Source of the DNA: Alg239-R122 sp041746135
Lineage (GTDB): Bacteria; Pseudomonadota; Alphaproteobacteria; Sphingomonadales; Sphingomonadaceae
DNA: 64,000 nucleotides
Assembly: GCA_041746135.1 (NCBI GenBank)
Contig: JBGTHQ010000003.1
Span: 124,001 to 188,000, forward strand
Reading direction: 5' to 3'
Shown here: in pieces, positions 44,973-54,228 of the stretch
Numbering within the stretch: the stretch's first letter is position 1
Layout of the letters: each line of letters opens with the position of its first letter
Made by a program: the position numbers and the translations under genes
The notes under the pieces: model-generated
Database searches by the model: none
Seen by the model: the letters and a program-made list of their open reading frames with translations, nothing else
What the model was told of the DNA's origin: nothing

Positions 44973-45194
44973 GAGGCGTTGCTGCGTTTGGAGATACTGC
45001 CTAGCTAATGCGTCTTATGCTGTCCGTCGTCAGATAATTTGAGACACATGGTCATTTAAATTAGGCGAGTATTTGGTTTCATCTGTTGGTTGATATTATG
45101 CGGCTTGTCTGCGGTGTCCGACGCAGGTCTTCGCGACCGACATAATCGCTGTCTAAATGGTCAGCGAAGCGCTGTTATTAATAGAATTTCTCCG

Positions 45195-46895
45195 TTAGGC
45201 GACATATCGCTCCTTGCCGTCGACTAAGGTTCGTAGAATCTTGGTTTGAACTATTTTTTCGGAAGGTATCTCTAATAAATTGGAGTCCATTATCGATAGA
45301 TCAGCAATATAACCTGGAGCAATTCGACCCGTTATTTTCTCTTGGAAACCAGCAAACGCATTATTGACCGTGTAAGCTTCCAAAGTTTGATGTGTCGAAA
45401 CCTTTTCATTCGGCAGCCAGCCTTGGGGGTTTTTACTATCGATGGTTTCTCTAGTAGTCGCTGCATAAATACCCTGATAGGCATTAAGGGGGCCTACCGG
45501 CCAGTCCGATCCGAACGTAACGGTCGCACCGCTGTCCATCAGCGAATGGAAAGCATAGGTTCCCGAAAGTCGTTCCTTGCCGATCCGTTTGACGGCCCAG
45601 CGTCCATCGTCGATCGCGTGAAACGGCTGAACCGAGGCGATGACATTCTGTTCTGCGAAACGGGGGATTGCCGCTGACGAGAGATGTTGCGCATGTTCTA
45701 TGCGAAAACGCCGATCGCGAGGACCGTTTGTTCTTGCAGCTTCGACATAAATATCCAGCACATCGTCGTTGGCAAGATCACCAATCGCATGGGTGGCTAT
45801 CTGAAGGCCTACTTTGTCCGAATTGAGAATATATTCTTTCAATTGGCCAAGAGGAATTACGCGTACGCCGCGTTGATCGGGGTCGTCGCTATACGGATCA
45901 TGGAACAGGGCAGTGCGCGAACCGAGTGAGCCATCGGCTATTCCTTTTACTCCGCCCCAGCGAACCCATCCGTCTCCCCAGCCTTCATCTTTTACGATAG
46001 CGGCTATCTTCTGCCAGTCTGCCATAGGCGTTAGACAATAAAAGCGCAGATCCGTTTGACCTTTCGCGCGCAATCGCCGCGCCGTTTCAAAACTCTTCCA
46101 ATTGCCTGCATCCGCCAAGTGAACCTGCGTAAATCCATGAGCAAGCGCATATTTGATACCGTTGCGCATTGTCTTTTCCTGTTCGATAGGCGTGGCGTCA
46201 GGAAATGCGCGATTAGCCAATGATTTTGCATTATCCTTCAAAATGCCGGTTGGTTCGCCCATTGCGTCAACCACGATTATTCCTCCGGGCACTTCCGGCG
46301 TATTGCGGTCGATGCCGGCTGCTCTTAGCGCTGCGCTATTGAGCAGATACATGTGAAGATCCGTACGCGGAACAGCGACGGGCGTATCGCCTGTTGCGGC
46401 ATCGATCCAAGCTCGCGTCGGCAGCTCTCCGCCAAGTCTTTGTTCGTCCCAGCTGCCGCCAAGAATCCACTTTCCGGGATTTGCCCGCGCTGCTGCGCCG
46501 AGCCTTGCTGCGAAATCATCTCGGGAAGTGGCCGATAGAAGGTCGGGTTGATCCAGTCTCGCGGAACCTGCCAGAAAGTGCGTGTGGTTATCAATAAATC
46601 CCGGGGTTACAAATGCGCCTTGAACATCGATAACGCGTGTACGCGGGCCCGTATAAGATTTGACGGCAGCATTACCCATTGCAGCTATCCGGTTCCCAAC
46701 GATGCCAATCGCATCGGTTCGGGGATTGCGAAAATTGCCTGTCCATGCGTTAGTATTGATATAAGCCGTATCCAATTCACGTTTCGCCGTAAGAGCACGC
46801 CCGGCCGTCGCCCAGAAAACACTCCCCATTAAAAATATTCTGCGATCAATCAACGTTCGTCTCCCGAGCTTCCCCTGTCTTTCAAACTCAACCAA
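45195..46895 (-). CDS. amidohydrolase, YtcJ-like (Amidohydro_3)
   Basis: 566 residues. The N-terminus has twin arginines in DRRIFLMGS before a hydrophobic stretch, suggesting Tat export. The metal-dependent TIM-barrel hydrolase motifs are GFIDNHTHFLAG at about residues 95-106, then HLADAGNW, IATHAIGD, RIEHAQHL and TFGSDWPVG. Such enzymes hydrolyse amide or N-acyl bonds; the natural substrate of this branch is unknown. It is divergent from the DgcN/DgcA genes by 262 bp and probably belongs to the same acyl-amino-acid locus. The start could be further inside at the MGS methionine, but the Tat signal would then be lost. Confidence 0.85.
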   Translation of the reverse strand: MVEFERQGKLGRRTLIDRRIFLMGSVFWATAGRALTAKRELDTAYINTNAWTGNFRNPRTDAIGIVGNRIAAMGNAAVKSYTGPRTRVIDVQGAFVTPGFIDNHTHFLAGSARLDQPDLLSATSRDDFAARLGAAARANPGKWILGGSWDEQRLGGELPTRAWIDAATGDTPVAVPRTDLHMYLLNSAALRAAGIDRNTPEVPGGIIVVDAMGEPTGILKDNAKSLANRAFPDATPIEQEKTMRNGIKYALAHGFTQVHLADAGNWKSFETARRLRAKGQTDLRFYCLTPMADWQKIAAIVKDEGWGDGWVRWGGVKGIADGSLGSRTALFHDPYSDDPDQRGVRVIPLGQLKEYILNSDKVGLQIATHAIGDLANDDVLDIYVEAARTNGPRDRRFRIEHAQHLSSAAIPRFAEQNVIASVQPFHAIDDGRWAVKRIGKERLSGTYAFHSLMDSGATVTFGSDWPVGPLNAYQGIYAATTRETIDSKNPQGWLPNEKVSTHQTLEAYTVNNAFAGFQEKITGRIAPGYIADLSIMDSNLLEIPSEKIVQTKILRTLVDGKERYVA

Positions 46896-47157
46896 GCTTT
46901 TGGCTGCAGGTCTTGGTCTAGTTCATGGATAGCGGGGCTAAGCGTATAATATACCAAAGGATTGTCAATCGAATCGGCAGAGGATCTGACATGGTATCCA
47001 TTTGCGCGGGTCGATGTTAAGTAACTAAAATAATTAAATAAATTTGCATCAGAAAATAATATCATAGACTCTGGTTATACCGTTTTGCGCTATTGGAAAT
47101 ATCACACCATCAAAGCTCCCGGCATAGTCTTCTCCAAATAATTGTTATGGAGAGAAT

Positions 47158-48156
47158 ATGATTGAGCAACCTTACCTACTTTATCTGGGAAACAGTCAAG
47201 ACCCACTATCGGTCAAGACTGCGCAAGGGATAATGACTTGGCGGCCCGACTCCGTAGTGGGCGAAATCTCCGTATCCGGTTCGTCGACGAGTGTCGGCGC
47301 GGAACAGATGACTATTCAGGAAGCTTACAGGCGCGGTGCAAAGACTCTGGTTATCGGTTACGCCAATGGCGGCGGTTATATCGAACCCGACCATTTGCAG
47401 GATATTGTCGAAGCAATAGAAACCGGTATGGATATCGCGTCGGGCATGCATCGCGCGCTCCGGTCATATGAGGTTGTCAGAAAAGCTGCCGAACGCTGCG
47501 GCCGCAAATTGCACGATGTACGGATTGTGGAGCGTGAATTCTCTGTCGGCACGGGGACGAAAAGGCCGGGCCGTCGCTTGCTGACTGTCGGAACCGACTG
47601 TTCGGTTGGAAAAATGTATACGGCCCTCGCTCTCCAAAAGGAAATGCTAACTCGTAATTTAAAGGCAGATTTTCGGGCCACCGGACAGACTGGTATATTT
47701 ATCGTCGGCTCCGGCGTCTCGGTCGACGCAGTTATAGCAGACTTTATCTCTGGAAGTGTGGAAAGCTTGTCTCCCGCTCGCGGTGAAGACGGCTGGGATA
47801 TTATAGAAGGGCAGGGGTCCCTTTTCCATCCAGCCTATGCGGGAGTATCGCTTGGATTGCTCCATGGCTCCCAGCCTGATCGGTTGGTAATGTGCCATCA
47901 ACCCGATCGGCCCCATATGCGCAATATCCCGGACCGCGCATTGCCGGGTCTTGAAGAATGTATTGAAGCGAACCTGTGGGCCGCCAGAGTTGTAAACCCT
48001 GCCGTAAAATTATCCGGTATAGCGTTGAACACGCGCGGAATGAGCGACACCGCAGCGTGGCAGTCGTGCGAAAAAGTTGAAAACACGATCAATCTACCCT
48101 GCCAAGATCCATTGCGAGACGGCGTGACCCGGATAGTGGACAGCGTGATTTGCTGA
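47158..48156 (+). CDS. dgcN: DUF1611 protein, DgcN-type N-acetyltransferase of D-glutamate catabolism
   Basis: 332 residues, whole-length match to DUF1611: an N-terminal Rossmann-like domain (LLYLGNSQDP, AKTLVIGYANGGG) and a C-terminal P-loop domain with GTDCSVGKMYTALAL as Walker A. In marine bacteria DgcN acetylates D-glutamate so that DgcA can convert it toward the L form. The dgcA homologue follows 30 bp downstream, the same pairing as reported for that pathway. GGAGAG precedes the ATG. The enzyme is cytosolic. Confidence 0.87.
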   Translation: MIEQPYLLYLGNSQDPLSVKTAQGIMTWRPDSVVGEISVSGSSTSVGAEQMTIQEAYRRGAKTLVIGYANGGGYIEPDHLQDIVEAIETGMDIASGMHRALRSYEVVRKAAERCGRKLHDVRIVEREFSVGTGTKRPGRRLLTVGTDCSVGKMYTALALQKEMLTRNLKADFRATGQTGIFIVGSGVSVDAVIADFISGSVESLSPARGEDGWDIIEGQGSLFHPAYAGVSLGLLHGSQPDRLVMCHQPDRPHMRNIPDRALPGLEECIEANLWAARVVNPAVKLSGIALNTRGMSDTAAWQSCEKVENTINLPCQDPLRDGVTRIVDSVIC

Positions 48157-48186
48157 GACAGATCGATCGGCAAGGGAAGTCAGAAA

Positions 48187-49194
48187 TTGCGTAGAATAGT
48201 CGAAACGAATGCGGAAAGCTGGCCGCTCAAAACTGTTTTTCGGATTTCGCGCGGTACGAAGACCACCGCAGATACTGTTCTAGTTAAAATTATCGAAGGG
48301 AACAGGTGTGGCTACGGCGAATGCGTTCCTTATGCGCGCTATGGGGAGAGCCCAAAACAAGTGATACGGGAAATCGAGGCTGTATCGGCCGAGATCGAAA
48401 GCGGCATATCACGACTGCAGTTACAGGAAATCATGCGGCCTGGCGCGGCTCGTAATGCCGTAGATTGCGCCCTTTGGGATTTGGAGGCACGACAGAATAA
48501 TGTGACGCTGGCCCAACTGGCAGGTGTTCCTCCCTTCGAAGCTCTTCGAACTGCCCGGACAATCAGTATCGACAGTCCGCGCGAAATGGCACTGGCGGCC
48601 GCCGGCATTGATAGCGACCTGATCAAGATTAAAATCGGTACCACCGACATTCTGGAAGTTGTCAGCGCGGTGCGGCATGCCGCACCGCAAGCGCAAATCA
48701 TTCTGGATGCGAACGAAGCATGGTCCATGCCCCAAATGGTGAAGATTATGCCCGCACTGATGGATGCGAAGATTAACCTAATCGAACAACCGCTACGCGA
48801 GGGGGAGGATAACTGTTTGCGCGATTATTGCAGCCCGATTCCTATTTGTGCCGATGAGAGTTGTCACACCACAGCCGACTTACATCGATTGGCGCCTCTT
48901 TATGACGCCATTAATATCAAGCTCGACAAAACCGGAGGATTAACAGAGGCGTTGCGCCTTCGCGCTGCTGCTGAAGATTGCGGTCTCAGTGTTATGCTGG
49001 GCTGCATGGTCTGTACTTCATTATCGATCGCCCCGGCTTTTGCCCTCGCTCACGATCTGGAGTTTATAGATTTGGATGGGCCGCTGTGGCTGCGTAAAGA
49101 CCGACCGGGCGGCTGCGTGCTTGAAGGAAGTAAAATGTTACCACCCATTTTACATATGAAATCGGTCATGGAAGGCCAAACTTCCAAGGCATAA
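48187..49194 (+). CDS. dgcA: enolase-superfamily epimerase, DgcA type (N-acetyl-D-glutamate racemase / dipeptide epimerase)
   Basis: 335 residues. TTG start with AAGGGAAG about seven bases upstream. The muconate-lactonising subgroup pattern is visible: Lys pair in LIKIKIGTTD, metal ligands in ILDANEAW, LIEQPL and CADESCH, and the second-side lysine in INIKLDKTGG. That is the layout of L-Ala-D/L-Glu epimerases, of which DgcA is one branch. Next to dgcN the most likely role is inversion of N-acetyl-D-Glu. A muropeptide dipeptide epimerase cannot be excluded. Confidence 0.87.
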   Translation: MRRIVETNAESWPLKTVFRISRGTKTTADTVLVKIIEGNRCGYGECVPYARYGESPKQVIREIEAVSAEIESGISRLQLQEIMRPGAARNAVDCALWDLEARQNNVTLAQLAGVPPFEALRTARTISIDSPREMALAAAGIDSDLIKIKIGTTDILEVVSAVRHAAPQAQIILDANEAWSMPQMVKIMPALMDAKINLIEQPLREGEDNCLRDYCSPIPICADESCHTTADLHRLAPLYDAINIKLDKTGGLTEALRLRAAAEDCGLSVMLGCMVCTSLSIAPAFALAHDLEFIDLDGPLWLRKDRPGGCVLEGSKMLPPILHMKSVMEGQTSKA

Positions 49195-49327
49195 CCTTTG
49201 TATATGGCTGTATCAATTGTTTGTATCGTAAAGGGGCTTGGATAGTGGGCTTCCTAGTGTCACAATTATGTAACCGATCAAATGATGTGAGTAAGCAGTC
49301 AACGAATTAGTAAATAAGGAGCGGCAC

Positions 49328-50992
49328 ATTTATACCTTGTTATCGATTTATATACGATCCCGGCCGTTTGCAGTGGTTTCTTGCATGGCGACACTGGCCT
49401 TTGTCCTGACGGGGTGTGCTCTGGATAAGTCTGCCGCCGGACGGAATGCGTTGCAGCCTATTGCTGCTGATATTCTTATTTCCGGGGGAATGGTGTATAC
49501 AGGAGACAGGAGGCATCAAGGGTCTGTTGCAGACGTGGCGGTGCGAGGCGATAAAATTGTTTTTGTGGGACGCGCCAGTCCGGAGGCTGTTAATCCCGAG
49601 CAAATACTTGACGCGACAGGTCTTATAGTGGCTCCCGGCTTTATCGATCCGCATACACATGCGGACGGCGATCTTTTTTCCAATAAGCCAGAGCGCAGAT
49701 TAAATGCAAACTATCTTACCCAAGGAGTGACCACAGCTTTTGTCGGGAATGACGGCGGCGGATCAAGCGACGTTAACGCTCAAAAGGAAATGGTGGCCAA
49801 GGCAAGTATTGGGACAAACGTTGCATTCCTTGTCGGCCATGGCGCCATAAGAGAGCAAGTCATAGGCTTGGCGGACCGGGCACCAACACCTGATGAACTC
49901 GCCAGAATGAAGAAGCTGGTTGCCAAGGCGATGTGCGAGGGAGCCTTCGGATTTTCTGCGGGCTTATATTATACGCCCCAGAATTTTGCCACTACCGATG
50001 AAGTGGTCGCATTGGCGCAGGAAGCTGCAAAGCGCGGCGGATATTATGATACGCACATCCGTGACGAGAGCAGCTACTCTATAGGATTGCTTGGCGCCAT
50101 AAAAGAAGCGCTGGAAATTGGCAGACGCTCTGGAGCTCCCACCCATATATCGCATATCAAGGCACTGGGCGCGGATGTATGGGGTGCCAGCGGCGATGTC
50201 GTCGCTTTGGTCGAAGCGGCGCAGGCCGGCGGTCAAAAAGTAACTGCGGATCAGTATCCATGGCTGGCTTCGGGTACGCGGATCAGCAATGCTTTGCTGC
50301 CATCCTGGGCGCTGGATGGTGGTTTGAAAGCTGCGCGCGAACGCTTTGCGGATAATGCGATATTGCAAAAAGTTAAAATCGAAATGACTGAAAATCTGCG
50401 TCGCCGGGGCGGCGCTGAAACTATACTGATTACGCGCACCTTGGGCGGCGAAAAGACATATGAGAATAAGACCCTGAAAGAGATTGCGGAAATACTCAAA
50501 GTCAATCCCGTCGATGCCGCGATCGTCATTTTACAAAACGGCGACGCCCAGATTGCTTCATTCAATATGACAGAAACCGACGTCGAGGCATTCATGAAGC
50601 GCCCCTGGGTCATGACCGGGTCGGACGGGAGCGGCGGACATCCACGCAAATACGGTACTTTCCCTCATAAATTTGCGAGATATGTAACGGACAAGCACAT
50701 CTTGAATATAAGCGAGTATATTTATCGCAGTGCAGGCCTGGCTGCAGAAAGCTTCGGGCTCGATAAACGCGGGTTCTTACGGAAAGATTACGCTGCCGAC
50801 ATCGTGATCTTCGATCCGGAAAAATTCCAGGCAAAAGCTGATTATGCGCATCCTGAACTGTTGTCCGAAGGTGTCATACACTTGCTCGTCAATGGTAAAA
50901 TTGCGATCCGTAACGGACAGATTACCAATGTTTTTGCCGGAAATGTTCTGGTTCCCACAACAATGGACGATGAAATTGACTGCAAAATGTAG
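49328..50992 (+). CDS. N-acyl-D-amino-acid deacylase, lipoprotein
   Basis: About 551 residues. The lipobox LTGCALD after a hydrophobic signal anchors it in the periplasmic face of a membrane. D-aminoacylase motifs are GFIDPHTHADGD (HxH metal pair), GFSAGLYYTP, THISHIKALG, ADQYPW and MTGSDGSGGHPR. It should release D-amino acids from N-acyl-D or D-terminal substrates. The start is unclear: TAAGGAG sits six bases before an ATT at 49328, but 15 bases before the TTG at 49337; the in-frame ATG at 49385 gives a signal without basic residues. Confidence 0.88.
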   Translation: MYTLLSIYIRSRPFAVVSCMATLAFVLTGCALDKSAAGRNALQPIAADILISGGMVYTGDRRHQGSVADVAVRGDKIVFVGRASPEAVNPEQILDATGLIVAPGFIDPHTHADGDLFSNKPERRLNANYLTQGVTTAFVGNDGGGSSDVNAQKEMVAKASIGTNVAFLVGHGAIREQVIGLADRAPTPDELARMKKLVAKAMCEGAFGFSAGLYYTPQNFATTDEVVALAQEAAKRGGYYDTHIRDESSYSIGLLGAIKEALEIGRRSGAPTHISHIKALGADVWGASGDVVALVEAAQAGGQKVTADQYPWLASGTRISNALLPSWALDGGLKAARERFADNAILQKVKIEMTENLRRRGGAETILITRTLGGEKTYENKTLKEIAEILKVNPVDAAIVILQNGDAQIASFNMTETDVEAFMKRPWVMTGSDGSGGHPRKYGTFPHKFARYVTDKHILNISEYIYRSAGLAAESFGLDKRGFLRKDYAADIVIFDPEKFQAKADYAHPELLSEGVIHLLVNGKIAIRNGQITNVFAGNVLVPTTMDDEIDCKM

Positions 50993-51038
50993 AATATATT
51001 AGTCGATTCGAAACTTTATCAAAGGGGAGTATAAAGAT

Positions 51039-54000
51039 ATGAAAAAGCTAGGCTGGATTTCGGGCACATTGTCGTGTTCATTCTTCGCGTTGATGTCCTC
51101 AGGCGCCTTCGCGCAAACGACGGCACCCGCCAATAACGCCAGAACGGCGGAAGAGGACAAAAACACCATAGTCGTTGTCGGCTCCCAAATTAAGGGTGCG
51201 GACATAGCGGGAGACCTGCCGGTCACGGTAGTGACCAACGAAGATCTGACAGCTGCCGGATTGACTACGGGTGAAGACTTGTTGCGCGCTATTCCGCAAA
51301 TCGGCACGATCGGTTTCAATAGCGAGAATGCGTCTATTGTTGGCGTCAACGCAGCGCGCGGTGACGTTTCTTCCTACAATTTACGGAGTTTGGGGGAAGG
51401 GAACACCCTCGTCCTGATTAACGGGCGCAGAATGGTTCTTCATCCGATCACGCAGACCAGCGGGGGTATTCCCGTCACCACGGCAAACGCCAATACGCTT
51501 CCTACAAGTGCGCTCGACAGGGTCGAGGTTCTTCGGGATGGTGCCGGCGCGATTTATGGTGCCGATGCGGTCGCCGGGGTGATCAATTACGTGCTGGACG
51601 ACGATTTTAAAGGATCAATGCTATCAGGTCGCATTGGCGGAGAACTGGACGGCGGACGTTTTACCCTTCTTTTAAAAGGAGCGCAGGGCTTTCAGATGAA
51701 CGACGGCCGAACTAGCCTCGTGATTTCCGGAAGCTACGACAGGCTTGACGGTCTTATGGCTTCGGAAAAATCTTACGCTGCCAATTCGGATTTGAGAGGA
51801 CGTGCACCGGCGGAATTTGCCTCTGATACAAGTTTCGATCAGCGCTCGAGTCTGGAAGCTTTCGCGCTCGTTAATTTCAACGGGCTGGGCTCATTTCACG
51901 TACGTCCCACCAATCTGCTGCGCGACAATGGCTCAGTTTACACGATCGCAAATTGTGGCGGACGAGGGCTATCCGGTGCCCAGACCGCTTTTTTCGATGG
52001 CGTGGAGAGCATATGTTTGGATTCCAAAGGCCAGGACAGAGCGATACGGCCAAACCGGAATGAGGACCGCACTCTTGTTGAAGATAACGAACGTTACAAT
52101 GTCTTCGCCAACCTTTCTCATGAGATTAACGACAATATGGAGTTTTTTGGCGAGGCATCCTATTATTTTTCGAAAACCGAACGACAATGGGAACAAGCCA
52201 GCATTTTAAGTGATGGCCGGTTTTTCGTGCCGGCCGACTATTATTATAATCCATTTGGTCCAGTTAGATTTGACGATGGCCGAGTCAATCCCAACCGCCT
52301 GCCCGGGCTAAATCCGGCTATTGTGCCGGTGGGGGGACTGGGCTTCGAATTGTTAAGCCTGCGCCCTACGGATGTCGGCCCGCGGTATGTAACGGTTACG
52401 GGCGAAAGTTATCGTCTGGTGGCGGGGTTACGCGGTAATTTGGGTAAGTGGGATTATGACACAGCCTTCGTACACAGTGTTGCGAAAGTAACGGATCTTG
52501 CAGAAAACCGTATCAGCACACCATTGTTCCAGCAATCATTGCGGCTTGATACTCCCAACGCCTACAACATTTTTACGGGCGTAAATCCGGCAAATCCGGC
52601 CAGCATCTTTGACGCGACCCCGAACCCTCGGTCGAGTATCGATCCGTTTATTGTCAGTGCTACGCGCGAGGCGAAGACCCAACTGACTCTTGCTGATTTT
52701 CGACTGTCCAACCCGGCGATCATCAGTCTGCCGGCGGGGGATGTTGGAATAGGACTGGGAGTGGAATGGCGGTCCGAAACGCTGAATGAAGATAACGATT
52801 CAATCTTCGATGGCACCATGCCTTTTATCGATCCACTCAACCCCAATCTTGCGCCAGGTGAAATTACCAACCGGAGCAGCCTGCAGGGCAGCAGTTTTCG
52901 TCCGGACATAAGAGGGGACAGGCAAGTCATCTCCGCTTATGGAGAAGTCCTCGTGCCCGTGTTGAGGGACGTACCGTTTTTCCATAGACTGGATCTCCAA
53001 GGGGCAGTGCGTTACGAACATTTTAGCGGCGGCGGAGATATTGTCCGGCCAAAAGTCGCGGTAGCATGGTCGCCTATCGAGCAAGTCAAATTTCGAGGCT
53101 CGTTCTCTCTGGGATTCCGGGCACCTAATCTGGTCCAGTTGAATAATCCCGTCAGTTCGATAACTACCGATGTTACCGATTTCGCGGAAGGTATACTTCT
53201 TGGCACGGGCGATATTAACGATGGCCCCGACAACGGGAATTTCATTCTCGAGACGTCGGGCAATCCTGATCTGCAACCCGAGCGCAGCCAGAACTTCAGC
53301 GCCGGTGTAGTGTTAACGCCTATTGACGGACTGACATTTACTGCCGATTATTGGAGAATTAAAACGAACGGCACGGTCGGAGTATTGGGCAGTTCTAACC
53401 AATCCCGTCTGGATGCGGTATTGCGTTCGCAGGGGTCGTCAAATCCCAATGTAATTCGCGATACGCCCGATCCGGACAATCCCCTCGGTCAGATACTCAT
53501 CATCCGCAATGCGTTCGAAAATCTGGATACAAGAATCGCGGAAGGGGTCGATCTGGGGCTGGACTACAACATGAACTCCGGGATTGGTAAGTTCAATGTT
53601 GGTATCAATGCCGCGCGTCTCGTAACATTTGAACAGGAGGCAGGCGATGTAGCCAATATCCTGATCGATTTCGGTGCGGATCCGGATTTCCTTGGCTCTT
53701 CTGCCGGTTCATTGATTGAAACGACTGCATTCCCGAAATGGCGTGCCACCGGTTCGGTCCGATGGACCAGCCTGGACGATCACTGGACGGCATCGCTATT
53801 TGCGACATATGTCGGAAAGGTTTTCCAAACCTTCATAACGAATGCCGACGGAGATCCATTTGAAGTCCAGCCGCATACGGTGGTGAATGCCTCCATCATA
53901 AGGCGTGATCTGTTTACAGAGGGCCTGTCGGTACAGCTAGGCGTACGCAACCTTTTCGACAATGACCCTCCCTTGGCTGCCGATGGCTTCGGCTATTCGG

Positions 54001-54059
54001 GAGAATTGCATTCCAATCTCGGTCGTTATGTGTATTTCGAGGTCACCAAACGGTTCTGA
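51039..54059 (+). CDS. TonB-dependent receptor of the D-Glu/gamma-glutamyl locus
   Basis: 1006 residues with a signal peptide ending near GAFAQ. TonB box NTIVVVGSQIKG, then a plug with LPVTVVTNEDLTAAGLTTGED, LRSLGEGNTLVLINGRRM, RVEVLRDGAGAIYGADAVAGVINY. The barrel ends GRYVYFEVTKRF. This subtype (LRxLGxGxTLVLxNGRR) is common in receptors near peptidase and amino-acid genes in sphingomonads and xanthomonads. AAAGGGGAG precedes the ATG. It probably imports acyl- or gamma-glutamyl peptides, judged from neighbours. Confidence 0.92.
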   Translation: MKKLGWISGTLSCSFFALMSSGAFAQTTAPANNARTAEEDKNTIVVVGSQIKGADIAGDLPVTVVTNEDLTAAGLTTGEDLLRAIPQIGTIGFNSENASIVGVNAARGDVSSYNLRSLGEGNTLVLINGRRMVLHPITQTSGGIPVTTANANTLPTSALDRVEVLRDGAGAIYGADAVAGVINYVLDDDFKGSMLSGRIGGELDGGRFTLLLKGAQGFQMNDGRTSLVISGSYDRLDGLMASEKSYAANSDLRGRAPAEFASDTSFDQRSSLEAFALVNFNGLGSFHVRPTNLLRDNGSVYTIANCGGRGLSGAQTAFFDGVESICLDSKGQDRAIRPNRNEDRTLVEDNERYNVFANLSHEINDNMEFFGEASYYFSKTERQWEQASILSDGRFFVPADYYYNPFGPVRFDDGRVNPNRLPGLNPAIVPVGGLGFELLSLRPTDVGPRYVTVTGESYRLVAGLRGNLGKWDYDTAFVHSVAKVTDLAENRISTPLFQQSLRLDTPNAYNIFTGVNPANPASIFDATPNPRSSIDPFIVSATREAKTQLTLADFRLSNPAIISLPAGDVGIGLGVEWRSETLNEDNDSIFDGTMPFIDPLNPNLAPGEITNRSSLQGSSFRPDIRGDRQVISAYGEVLVPVLRDVPFFHRLDLQGAVRYEHFSGGGDIVRPKVAVAWSPIEQVKFRGSFSLGFRAPNLVQLNNPVSSITTDVTDFAEGILLGTGDINDGPDNGNFILETSGNPDLQPERSQNFSAGVVLTPIDGLTFTADYWRIKTNGTVGVLGSSNQSRLDAVLRSQGSSNPNVIRDTPDPDNPLGQILIIRNAFENLDTRIAEGVDLGLDYNMNSGIGKFNVGINAARLVTFEQEAGDVANILIDFGADPDFLGSSAGSLIETTAFPKWRATGSVRWTSLDDHWTASLFATYVGKVFQTFITNADGDPFEVQPHTVVNASIIRRDLFTEGLSVQLGVRNLFDNDPPLAADGFGYSGELHSNLGRYVYFEVTKRF

Positions 54060-54133
54060 TTATAGTTGGGGCGGGTGATCCGCCCAAAGCCACCTGTCTC
54101 AATCTTATAAATGACCATGAAACAGTGCTGCTG

Positions 54134-54154
54134 CCAGACATAAAGTCTGTCTGG
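54134..54154. repeat. 7-bp inverted repeat before the symporter gene
   Basis: CCAGACA at 54134-54140 pairs with TGTCTGG at 54148-54154 around a 7-base loop, in the gap between the receptor and symporter genes. No T-run follows on either strand. A second short stem GGGCGG/CCGCCC lies at 54069-54085. Either could be an operator or an RNA processing stem; support is weak. Confidence 0.4.
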
Positions 54155-54228
54155 TCTATCGTGTATATCATTAGTCGTGCATGTGTCTTTAAGATTACCT
54201 GAAGTTAATAATATGCGAGGATATCTGC

